A DNA stretch of 64,000 nt from Labilithrix sp. GTDB taxonomy: Bacteria; Myxococcota_A; Polyangia; Polyangiales; Polyangiaceae. Location of the stretch: NCBI GenBank assembly GCA_019637225.1, contig JAHBWC010000030.1, positions 1 through 64,000 of the forward strand, given 5' to 3'. The translations under genes and the position numbers were made by a program. Position 1 is the stretch's first letter. Each line of letters opens with the position of its first letter. This document shows, one piece after another, positions 1 to 7,520 of the stretch. Below the pieces are notes generated by a model. That model had not been told where the DNA came from. It saw only the letters and a list, made by a program, of their open reading frames with translations, and made no database searches.

Positions 1-251
1 AACTGAGTCGCGTCGATCGGAGTCGTGTCGAGGCACGTAGCCTTGGCGGCGTCCGGAGGCGCCGCCTCGGCCTCCGGCTGCGGGAACGTCGCGTCGCGCG
101 GCTCGTCCTCTTCCTCGGTCGGCGCGGCATCGGCGCCTGGGGGCGCCGGGATCACCTTCACGGTGGCGCACGCGGGCACGCCGATAAATACAGCGCTACT
201 GAGAACTGCCGAGAACCCAAGCGCCGCGAGACGTCGAGAGCCGTTCATCAT
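1..251 (-). CDS. Putative secreted lipoprotein, N-terminal part only
   Basis: The gene runs leftwards off the window, so only its first 83 codons or so are visible. Two in-frame ATGs stand side by side (249-251 and 246-248) behind a G-run that can act as ribosome binding site. The N-terminus has basic residues (NGSRR), a hydrophobic stretch and a Cys in the context GVPAC near residue 27, which fits a lipoprotein signal peptide. After it comes an Ala/Pro/Glu-rich low-complexity linker, as in many surface lipoproteins of myxobacteria. The function cannot be told from this fragment. Shadow frames in this GC-rich stretch are longer, but only this one has a sensible signal peptide. Confidence 0.55.
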   Translation of the reverse strand, partial: MMNGSRRLAALGFSAVLSSAVFIGVPACATVKVIPAPPGADAAPTEEEDEPRDATFPQPEAEAAPPDAAKATCLDTTPIDATQ

Positions 252-391
252 CCCCCCGTTGTTGGAGCTCACTCGTTACACCACGACGAGGCTCGCCGGA
301 AGGTGCGAGTCGCGCGTTCGGACCGAGCAGAGACCGGTTGAAGTCTCGTCCCCGTCGGCCCAGGTCGCGAGGTGTTGCGTGGAAAATGCAC

Positions 392-1096
392 CTAGAAGCG
401 GCACAGCCTCGGGACGGACTCGGCGTCCCAGCGGCCCGAGGCGCAGCGCACGAGCGCGCCGTGCTCGAAGACGCAGACGCCGTAGTCGCACGTCATCGGC
501 GTCACGCAGCGATCGCCGAGCCGCGGACGCGTCCGCGGACAACCCGCTGCCGGCCGCACGCACCGCCACTCGTAGCGCGCCGGCCCGGGCTCTTCGCCCC
601 CCGCGTCGCGCGCGCCGGCGTCGACCTCGTCGCCCGCGTCCTCTTCGTCGTCCGGACCGTGCTCGTCTTGGGCGTCGACGGGCGCGCAGCCGCACGTGCC
701 CTCGGGGTACTCGCAGAGGAGCGTCTCCGCGCGCGCGACCTCGCACGCGTCCGGCGCGCGCGCGACGTACGCCGCCGGACACGCCGACGCGCACGCGCCG
801 CCGCTCGTCCGCTCCCACGACGTTCCGACGCAGCGCAGGACCTCGTTGCAGGAGGGCGCGGCGTGGCCGCCCCGTTCGCAGACGCGCTCGGTGGCGGTGA
901 GGCACGAGCTCCCCGCTTCGACCTCGCACGCGAACGGCGAGGGCTCCGCGGCCGCGTCCGGCACGAGCGGCGCCGCGCCGCCTCGGTCCCGTCGTACCGG
1001 CGCGCCGACGCTCCCCTCGGACGCGCACGCCGCCACGACGGCGCCGCCCGCCGTCGCCGCCAGCACGACTCGAAACGACCATCGCTTGCGCTTCAT
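392..1096 (-). CDS. Cys-rich secreted lipoprotein of unknown function
   Basis: Predicted 234 residues. It starts MKRKRW, followed by a hydrophobic stretch and the lipobox-like VVAAC around residue 24, so it should be exported and lipid-anchored. The mature part has about 18 Cys in short spaced groups (such as CEV, SCL, CNEV, CGC, CRF), with an acidic Asp/Glu-rich insert in the middle, a pattern typical of disulfide-rich surface proteins in Polyangia. No enzyme motif is visible. It is divergent from the ATP synthase F0 genes, with 116 bases between the two starts. Choosing ATG 1096 discards a longer open frame that lacks coding character. Confidence 0.65.
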   Translation of the reverse strand: MKRKRWSFRVVLAATAGGAVVAACASEGSVGAPVRRDRGGAAPLVPDAAAEPSPFACEVEAGSSCLTATERVCERGGHAAPSCNEVLRCVGTSWERTSGGACASACPAAYVARAPDACEVARAETLLCEYPEGTCGCAPVDAQDEHGPDDEEDAGDEVDAGARDAGGEEPGPARYEWRCVRPAAGCPRTRPRLGDRCVTPMTCDYGVCVFEHGALVRCASGRWDAESVPRLCRF

Positions 1097-1212
1097 CGTT
1101 CCGCCCCGGCCTGCCGTCGGGATCGCCTCCTCCGTGCCCTGCGTCGCCGACGATCGGTCGACCCCTAGTACTTGCACGCGGGCGGCGTCGGTGGAAGAAC
1201 CATGAGAGGCGC

Positions 1213-1575
1213 ATGGCGGGCACGCTCCTCCAGAGCAAGGGGCTGAAGAGCTTCGGACGCTACGGCTCCGTCGGCTTCGAGCTGCTCGCGTCGATCGCCG
1301 TCGGCTACTACCTCGGGCACTGGCTCGACGGAAAGCTCGGCACGCGCTGGATCGGGTTCGTCGGCTTCCTCCTCGGCTGCTACGCGGGCTTCCGCGCGCT
1401 CTTCCGCACGGCCAAGCAGATGCAGCGCGACATCGAGCGCGAGGAGAAGCTCGAGCGCGGTGAAGATCCCTGGGCCGATGACGACGTCGCGGACGACGAC
1501 GTCGAGTCCGCAAGCGACGCGCTCGCCGCCGAGACCGACCCGGCGACCGAGGACGCGAGGCGGGAGCAGCCGTGA
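1213..1575 (+). CDS. atpZ: AtpZ/AtpI-family F0-associated membrane protein
   Basis: A 120-residue protein with two membrane segments (about residues 18-38 and 46-64) separated by the short polar turn GHWLDGKLGTRW, followed by a charged cytoplasmic tail. This is the layout of the small AtpZ/AtpI proteins found at the head of F-type ATP synthase clusters, which are linked with Mg2+ or Ca2+ supply and with assembly of the c-ring. The ATG follows GAGAGG. The stop overlaps the GTG of the next gene by four bases (1572-1575), so the two are probably translationally coupled. The position upstream of atpB and atpE supports the call. Confidence 0.75.
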   Translation: MAGTLLQSKGLKSFGRYGSVGFELLASIAVGYYLGHWLDGKLGTRWIGFVGFLLGCYAGFRALFRTAKQMQRDIEREEKLERGEDPWADDDVADDDVESASDALAAETDPATEDARREQP

Positions 1576-2081
1576 GCGCCCCCGACGAGCCGGAGCAGGA
1601 CCGCCCTCCGAGCGACGCGGGCGACGACTCGAGCGAGCCGCCCGCCGACGACACCGGGCGCGCCGCCAAGGCCGCCGCCCTCCTCGGGTGCGTGCTCGCG
1701 CTCGGGGCGCTCGGCACGCACGGCGCGCGCGCCGCGGCGTCGGTGCTCGTGGGCGCGGCGATCGCGGTGGCGAACCTCCTCACGATGCGTGCGATCATTC
1801 GCGCGCTCATCCAGCCACCGGCCGAGCCCGACGACGCGGCGACCGGCAAGGGCAAGGACGAGCGGACCAACCACGAGAGGACCGGCCGCCGCGGGGGCGC
1901 GGCGTGGGGGATCTTCGCGGCCTTCAAGATCCTCCTGCTCTTCGGCGGCGTCTGGATCCTTTTGACCCGCGAGCTGGTCGACCCTATGCCCCTCGTGATC
2001 GGCTACGGCGTCCTGCCTCTCGGCATCGCCGCAAGCGCGCTGTGGTCGAGCCTCGCGGCGAGCCGCGCCGCACGCCGCTAA
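1572..2081 (+). CDS. atpI: ATP synthase subunit I-like membrane protein
   Basis: 169 residues with an acidic N-terminal tail and four hydrophobic segments (about 35-50, 54-78, 109-130 and 139-160), matching the four-helix ATP synthase I family that helps c-ring assembly. It starts at a GTG overlapping the stop of the preceding gene. A charged loop (about 82-108, rich in Lys, Glu and Arg) separates helices two and three. The sequence alone is too divergent for certainty, so the call leans on topology and on its place between the AtpZ-like gene and atpB. Confidence 0.65.
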   Translation: MSAPDEPEQDRPPSDAGDDSSEPPADDTGRAAKAAALLGCVLALGALGTHGARAAASVLVGAAIAVANLLTMRAIIRALIQPPAEPDDAATGKGKDERTNHERTGRRGGAAWGIFAAFKILLLFGGVWILLTRELVDPMPLVIGYGVLPLGIAASALWSSLAASRAARR

Positions 2082-2231
2082 CGACTCGTGATCGCACACG
2101 AATTATGCGGCAACGGGGACCCGCCGGGGGTATGAAAAGCGTGGAGTCCATTCGCAAGCGCTTCGTGTTATGAGGCCTCCTCGACAATCGGGAGAGCGCG
2201 CCGGCGGATAGCCAAAGGCGACGCGACGAAC

Positions 2232-3068
2232 ATGCCGGAGCACACTTCGTTTCTCAGCTACCTGATCGCGATGTTCCCTGCCCTCGGGGAGAACATGCAC
2301 AACTTCGGCGCGACGTTCCTCGGCCACAAGCCGGTGGACGCGCACGGCGCCGAGCCGATCGCCGCGAGCGTGCTGGTCGTCCTGCTCGTCCTCTTCCTCG
2401 CCTGGCGAGCGAAGGCGGCGGTCAGCGACTACGAGAAGTCCGTCATCCCCGACGAGAAGCTCTCGCTCCGGACGTTCTTCGAGATCTTCATCGGCTACTT
2501 CTACAACATGATGAAGGACATGATGGGTCCGAAGCGGGCGAAGAAGTACTTCCCCGTCGTCGGCACCGCCGCGTGCTTCGTCTTCTTCTCGAACGTGCTC
2601 GGGATGATTCCGGGGTTCTTGCCGCCGACGGCGACCTGGAACATCACGGCCGGCTGCGCGCTCGTCGTCCTCGTCGCCTTCACCTTCTACGGCCTGAAAG
2701 CGCAGGGCATGGGCTTCATCACGCACCTCGCGGGTCCGTGGATGGGCCCGGCCTTCCTCCCGATCAACATCCTCATCTTCGCGATCGAGTTCATCTCCAC
2801 GTTCGTCATCCGTCCGGTCACCTTGAGCATTCGTCTGATGCTCAACATCGCCGTCGACCACCTCCTCCTCTCGATCCTCCTCGGCATCTTCACGCTCTTC
2901 CTGCCGCTGCCGATCATGATGCTCGGGACCCTGGTCGCGGTCGTTCAGGTCCTCGTGTTCTGCCTGTTGACCTCGATCTACATCTCGCTCGCGACCGAGG
3001 TTCATCACGGCGATGACCACGGCGACGGCGAGCACGAGCACGAGCACGGCGAAAAAGCGCACGCCTGA
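2232..3068 (+). CDS. atpB: ATP synthase F0 subunit a
   Basis: 278 residues forming the proton half-channels next to the c-ring. The essential Arg is R201 in the segment [12 protein letters not shown], and the conserved Gln of the last helix is Q239, in VVQVLVF. Around them the protein is unusual. The common FGN after the Arg is MLN here, the position equal to E. coli Glu219 is His (H210), and the one equal to E. coli His245 is Gly (G232). The C-terminus ends in a His/Asp/Glu tail (about 258-278) that could bind metal. atpE follows 142 bases downstream. The b subunit and all F1 genes are absent from the window. Confidence 0.93.
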   Translation: MPEHTSFLSYLIAMFPALGENMHNFGATFLGHKPVDAHGAEPIAASVLVVLLVLFLAWRAKAAVSDYEKSVIPDEKLSLRTFFEIFIGYFYNMMKDMMGPKRAKKYFPVVGTAACFVFFSNVLGMIPGFLPPTATWNITAGCALVVLVAFTFYGLKAQGMGFITHLAGPWMGPAFLPINILIFAIEFISTFVIRPVTLSIRLMLNIAVDHLLLSILLGIFTLFLPLPIMMLGTLVAVVQVLVFCLLTSIYISLATEVHHGDDHGDGEHEHEHGEKAHA

Positions 3069-3210
3069 CGCATCCGGGATGTCGCATCCGCGACGTCGTC
3101 AGTCTTCTCTAGCCACCCCCCCACAAAACGACTATGAGCGCCGCGCGCGCTCGACATTTTCGGGGAGCCCTCCACTTCCTCCCCACCGTCCCAAGAAGGA
3201 GTCTGTCACG

Positions 3211-3555
3211 ATGAGCATCCGCAAGCTGGGTCCCTCTGCTCTCGCGTTCGCCGCCGCGTTCCTCGTTCCGCTCGCTGCGTTCGCGCAGGAGACCGGAAAG
3301 GTGGGCGCCAACAAGTTCGACGTGAAGACCTGGGCGGCCGTCGGCGCCGGCGTCGCCATCGGTCTCGGCGTCCTCGGCGGAGGTCTCGGCCAGGGTCGCG
3401 CTGCCGCGGCCGCGCTCGAGGGCATCTCGCGCAACCCGGGCGCCGCGCCCCGCATCCAGACCCCGATGATTCTCGGCCTCGCGCTGATCGAGTCGCTCGT
3501 TCTGCTCTCGTTCGTCATCGCGTTCTTCCTCCAGGGCTTCGCCTCGGCCGACTGA
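3211..3555 (+). CDS. atpE: ATP synthase F0 subunit c, with N-terminal signal-like extension
   Basis: 114 residues. AAGGAG at 3196-3201 points to ATG 3211. The first 25 residues look like a cleavable signal peptide ending AFA before QE, an extension known from some bacterial c subunits. The mature part is the usual hairpin: helix one with [16 protein letters not shown], the polar loop SRNPGAAP, and helix two with the ion-carrying Glu E94 in ALIESLV. Gln at 61 together with Glu94-Ser95 resembles part of the ligand set of Na+-binding c-rings, though the Pro four residues before the Gln is replaced by Gly. The ion used cannot be decided from this. Confidence 0.93.
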   Translation: MSIRKLGPSALAFAAAFLVPLAAFAQETGKVGANKFDVKTWAAVGAGVAIGLGVLGGGLGQGRAAAAALEGISRNPGAAPRIQTPMILGLALIESLVLLSFVIAFFLQGFASAD

Positions 3556-3743
3556 ACGACGCGGCTCGGTAGAGCACGCAGCCCAGCGATGGGCCGAACG
3601 CCCGCGCTCGTCTCCGCGACGATGCGCAGGCGTCTCGCGTTTGTGCGCCTGTCGAGCTCGGCGGGTACAACCTTGCCGCTCCAGAGCTCGACCCTAGAAG
3701 CCTCTCGAACGCGGCTCCCCGCGACGCGAAAGTGAGGTCATCG

Positions 3744-4277
3744 ATGAAGACGCTCCCGACGCCGTTCCCTCCAGAGTGGACCGTACGCGAGGCGCGCGAC
3801 GCCTACCTCGCCGAGAACGGCTTCACCGTCGAAGCCTACGACGAGAAGTGGACCGGCGCGTCGTTCTTCGGGATCCCGTTCAAGGTGCCCAACACGAGGC
3901 GTCATCGCTGGGCGATCATGCTCCACGACCTGCACCACGTCGCGACGGGCTACGGCACCGACCTCGTCGGCGAAGGCGAGATCTCGGCGTGGGAGCTCCG
4001 GCCGGGACCGGTGAGCCTCGGCCTCTACGTCGGCGGAATCGTCTTCCTCGGCACCCTCGCCGGCGCGTTCGTCGCGCCCCGCCGCACGCTCGCCGCGTGG
4101 CGGGCGGCCCGCTCGATCCGTACGCTCCACGATCAACTGCCCGCGACCGCCGACGAAGGCGTGTACGAGGCGTTGCTCGGCCTCACCGTGGCCGAGCTCC
4201 GCGAGCGTCTGGGCGTCCCGCGCGCGGGCCTCGCGCGCGAGCCGCGCAGGCTCCACGACTACGCGCCGGCGGCCTGA
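3744..4277 (+). CDS. COQ4-like protein
   Basis: 177 residues. The region from H61 matches the signature HDxxH-x11-E exactly: H61, D62, H65 and E77 (HDLHHVATGYG...GEGE). In COQ4 these residues bind zinc and lie in the factor that organises or acts in ubiquinone biosynthesis. A hydrophobic stretch at about 93-112 suggests membrane association, which is unusual for COQ4. GAGG seven bases upstream favours ATG 3744 over the GTG at 3732. The next gene, convergent and three bases away, encodes a UbiB-family protein, the bacterial relative of COQ8, so a shared quinone-related job is plausible. The exact substrate is not shown. Confidence 0.7.
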   Translation: MKTLPTPFPPEWTVREARDAYLAENGFTVEAYDEKWTGASFFGIPFKVPNTRRHRWAIMLHDLHHVATGYGTDLVGEGEISAWELRPGPVSLGLYVGGIVFLGTLAGAFVAPRRTLAAWRAARSIRTLHDQLPATADEGVYEALLGLTVAELRERLGVPRAGLAREPRRLHDYAPAA

Positions 4278-4280
4278 GCG

Positions 4281-6029
4281 TCAGTCGCTCGACTTCGCCC
4301 CGCGGCGCACGTCGAAGAGCACGTGGAGCACGAGCACCGCGCCCGCGACGGCGAGAAGCACGGTCCCGATCGTGTGGTCGTGCGCGAAGGCCGTCGCTCC
4401 GCCGACGGTCGACGAGGCGATGACGAGCCCGGAGAAGACGCGACGGCCGAGGCGGTCGGCGGCAGCGGGCAGCGCCGGATCCGGCGTCTTCACCTGGAGC
4501 CGGCCGAGCCGCAGATCCTCGAGGACCTCGCGCGCCTGGAGCGGCACGTCGTAGCCTGCGCGCGAGAGCTGCTCGACGCCGCGCATCAGCTCGTTGCCGA
4601 TGCGCTGCGGTGAGTAGCGCTGCTTCAGGAGCTTCACGAAGTAGGGCTGCGCCTCGCCGAAGACGTCGAGCTCGGGATCGAGCTGCTTGCCGATGCCCTC
4701 GATCGTCATCAGCGCCTTGCCGACCATCATGAAGTCGGTCGGGATCTCGAGGCCGTACTTCATCGCCCCCTGGACGAGATCGCGGATCATCGCCGAGAGG
4801 TCGATCTCCTTGAGGGGCTTGCCGAGGTACTTCTCGGCGAGCGTCGCGACCTCGTCGCGGAACTCGCGCATGTCGATCTTCTTCGTCGGGCGACCGATCG
4901 CGTAGAGCGCGTCGGCGACGCCGTAGGCGTCCTTGCGCACGGCGGCGACCATGAGATCGATGGTGCGGTCGCGGAGCTCGGGCGAGAGCCGCCCGACCAT
5001 CCCGAGATCGATGAGGCCGATCACCGGCGCCGCCCCGCCCGTGCCGCCCATGATGATGATGTTGCCGGGGTGAGGGTCGGCGTGGAAGAAGCCGTCCTCG
5101 AAGATCATCTTGATGACGACGCCGACGGCGTTCTTGGCGACCAGCGAGCCGTCGACGCCCGCGGCGGCGACCTTGTCGACCTTGATGCCGTCGAAGAACT
5201 CGAGCGCGAGCACTTGCTTGCTCGAGGCCTGCTTGTAGACCTTCGGGAACCGGGCGAGCTCGCCCTGGGGCGTCCCCTCGAAGTTCTTGGTGAAGCGCTC
5301 GCCGTTCTCGCCTTCGATCATGAAGTTGAGCTCGGCGGTGATCGATCGGTCGAACTGCTGGACGAGGCCGATGGGCGAGTAGATGCGCGTCTCGGGGATC
5401 GCGCGCTCGACCGCCGCCGCCATGATGTGGAGAAGCTCGAGGTCGCGCTGGACGGTCACGCCGACGTTGGGGCGCTGCACCTTCACGACGACCTCCTGGT
5501 CGCCGTCGGGCGTCGCGAGGACGGCGCGGTGCACCTGGCCGATCGACGCGGTGGCGAGCGGCTTCTCGTCGAACGAGACGAACACCTGCTCGAGCGTGTC
5601 GCCGAGGCTCGACTCGATGACCTTCTTGATGTCCTCGAAGGGGACGGGCGGGACGTCGTCCTGGAGCTTCTTCAGCTCGGCGATCACGTCGGGCGGCAGG
5701 AGATCGTTCCGCGTGGACATGATCTGTCCGAGCTTGATGAACGACGGGCCGAGGTCCTGGATGACGAGACGGATGCGCTCGGCGGTCGACGTGCGCCCCT
5801 TCTCCTCTTCGCCCTTCGCGAGCTCGTCGGCCGCCAGCTCGATCGCGTCGGGCGGAGGCGCGGTGCTCTCGCCGTTCGGGGGCGGCTCGCTCTTGCCGCT
5901 CGACGGCTTCTTCGGCTTGCGGCCGAAGCCGGCGCGCGCAACGACCTCGCCGAAGCCGTGCTTCACGAGCACGCTCGTGATCTCGCGGAGGCGCCCGAGG
6001 TCGCGTACGGCCGAGACGACGGAAATCAC
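4281..6029 (-). CDS. ubiB: UbiB/ABC1 family atypical kinase-like protein
   Basis: 582 residues with the family marks in order: the KxGQ motif (K99-L-G-Q102 in SFIKLGQIMSTR), the Ala-rich loop ATASIGQVHRA (159-169), Lys183 in VVKVQRP, the catalytic-loop-like HADPHPGN (316-323) and DLG (341-343). Two C-terminal hydrophobic segments (about 525-575) anchor it to the membrane. UbiB/COQ8 proteins are ATPases needed for ubiquinone synthesis or for lipid handling. The start is a GTG, with TACGGT exactly six bases before it and no Shine-Dalgarno sequence, which suggests a leaderless mRNA. Residues 35-85 form a low-complexity Pro/Ser/Lys insert. It is convergent with the COQ4-like gene. Confidence 0.88.
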   Translation of the reverse strand: MISVVSAVRDLGRLREITSVLVKHGFGEVVARAGFGRKPKKPSSGKSEPPPNGESTAPPPDAIELAADELAKGEEEKGRTSTAERIRLVIQDLGPSFIKLGQIMSTRNDLLPPDVIAELKKLQDDVPPVPFEDIKKVIESSLGDTLEQVFVSFDEKPLATASIGQVHRAVLATPDGDQEVVVKVQRPNVGVTVQRDLELLHIMAAAVERAIPETRIYSPIGLVQQFDRSITAELNFMIEGENGERFTKNFEGTPQGELARFPKVYKQASSKQVLALEFFDGIKVDKVAAAGVDGSLVAKNAVGVVIKMIFEDGFFHADPHPGNIIIMGGTGGAAPVIGLIDLGMVGRLSPELRDRTIDLMVAAVRKDAYGVADALYAIGRPTKKIDMREFRDEVATLAEKYLGKPLKEIDLSAMIRDLVQGAMKYGLEIPTDFMMVGKALMTIEGIGKQLDPELDVFGEAQPYFVKLLKQRYSPQRIGNELMRGVEQLSRAGYDVPLQAREVLEDLRLGRLQVKTPDPALPAAADRLGRRVFSGLVIASSTVGGATAFAHDHTIGTVLLAVAGAVLVLHVLFDVRRGAKSSD

Positions 6030-6035
6030 ACGAGC

Positions 6036-6041
6036 ACCGTA
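6036..6041 (-). promoter_or_regulatory. -10-like box for a leaderless ubiB transcript
   Basis: TACGGT lies six bases before the GTG at 6029. A start site about seven bases downstream of such a box falls on the start codon itself. Confidence 0.4.
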
Positions 6042-6080
6042 TCACGCAGGCGGAGCGTGCGGCGCGGCGCGATCGGCGCG

Positions 6081-7520
6081 TCAGCGCACGCGCACGACGG
6101 TCCCGCGCTCGATCTTCGTCGGCAGCGCCGCGGTCCAGCCGGCCGGGAGGTGCGGCCCGGTGAAGGCGAAGAGCCAGCGCGCGTCGAGCGGCGCGAGGTT
6201 CACGCAGCCGTGGCTGTGGACGTGGCCGAAGTCGCGGTGCCAGAACGCGCCGTGGAGCGCGATCGCCTTGTCGAAGAACTGGACCCACGGGACGTCCTCG
6301 ATCGCGTAGTGGCGATCGACGTCCTCCTTGTCGAGGTTGTCCATCTTCGTGGTGAAGACCTTCACCCAGATCCGGAACGTCCCGGTGCGGGTGGCGAACT
6401 CGGAGCCCGGCGGGCCCTTCCCCGTCGAGACGAGCGTCGCGAACACGGGCCGCTTGCCCGCGTAGGCCACGAGCGTCTGCGACGCGAGGTCGACGTCGAT
6501 CCATCGCTCGGTGCCCGCCACATCGCCGGCGCCGATCTCGGGCGGCGGCGCGGCGAGGCGGGGACGCGACAGATCGCGGGCGCGCATCCAGGCGGCGGGA
6601 TCCTTGTCGGCGGACACGCGGACGAGGCCGCCGCCCTGGCCCGGCTTCTCGTCGAAGACGCGCACCTTCTCGAAGCGGACGCGCGTGCCGCTGACCTTGT
6701 CGGCCTTCTCGGAGCCGAAGACGTTCGCCTTGTCGGACACGACCCACGCGACGTCGAGCTTCGGCTCCGCCGCGCTCGCGTCGTCCAACAGCTCGCCGTG
6801 GAAGAGGTTCGCGCGCGCGGGCCCGAGCTCGCGCATGGCGACCCAGCGCCCCTTCTTCGTCCGCCCCCAGCGCTCGCCGTGCGCGGTCTTCTCTTCGAGG
6901 ATCGCGACGGCGAAGCCGGGCTCGAGCTCCTGGTCCGGCGCGTCGTCGAGCGCGCTCGCGAGGTTGGCGAAGCCGAACGCGCCGTCTCGTCCCGCGAAGT
7001 AGTAGCGGTAGGGCAGACCGTCGTCGGTCGCGGAGAGCGGCTCGACGGGCAGGAGCTTCGTCTGCGCGCCCGGCCTCGACGGCCGCGCGAGGTCCTCGAC
7101 CGGCGTGCCCTCGCCGCCGATCGCGACCCAGGGCCGCGTCCCGAGCGCCGGCGACCACGGAGCGTCCTCGCTGAAGTCGGCGACGTCGGAGCACATCCAC
7201 GCGAGCGGACCGACGTTGAGCCAGCGGCCCATGCAGCCGCCCGCGCGGCGGGTCGCGTAGAGCGGCAAGCGCGCACCCGGCTGCGCGCTGCCGCGGCGCA
7301 GCTCGAGCTTGCCCGGCTCGGCGTAGATCGCCGACTCCGGCTTGTTCGGCGTGACCGAGCGCGCCCACGAGGGAAGCGGGACGTCGCCGCGATCCGTCCA
7401 CGGCGGCAGCGCGTCCTCCGCGCGGACCGGGCGCGCGAGCACCGACGCGATCGCGAGCGCCGCGAGCCCGGCGGTCGAGACGCCCCACCGGGCACGACGG
7501 CGCGACGCGTGCTCGCGCAT
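6081..7520 (-). CDS. L,D-transpeptidase (YkuD domain), exported
   Basis: 479 residues with an N-terminal signal sequence (MREHASRRRARWG followed by a hydrophobic stretch ending VRAED). The C-terminal third carries the YkuD active site: HGAFWH, then HSHGCVNL with the catalytic Cys at 439, His437 and the following Asn. Such enzymes form 3-3 crosslinks in peptidoglycan or attach lipoproteins to it. The middle region (about 60-330) has several short beta-rich repeats that resemble SH3-type wall-binding modules, though I cannot assign them firmly. Its ATG overlaps the stop of the upstream histidine kinase by one base, so the two should be co-translated. Confidence 0.85.
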   Translation of the reverse strand: MREHASRRRARWGVSTAGLAALAIASVLARPVRAEDALPPWTDRGDVPLPSWARSVTPNKPESAIYAEPGKLELRRGSAQPGARLPLYATRRAGGCMGRWLNVGPLAWMCSDVADFSEDAPWSPALGTRPWVAIGGEGTPVEDLARPSRPGAQTKLLPVEPLSATDDGLPYRYYFAGRDGAFGFANLASALDDAPDQELEPGFAVAILEEKTAHGERWGRTKKGRWVAMRELGPARANLFHGELLDDASAAEPKLDVAWVVSDKANVFGSEKADKVSGTRVRFEKVRVFDEKPGQGGGLVRVSADKDPAAWMRARDLSRPRLAAPPPEIGAGDVAGTERWIDVDLASQTLVAYAGKRPVFATLVSTGKGPPGSEFATRTGTFRIWVKVFTTKMDNLDKEDVDRHYAIEDVPWVQFFDKAIALHGAFWHRDFGHVHSHGCVNLAPLDARWLFAFTGPHLPAGWTAALPTKIERGTVVRVR

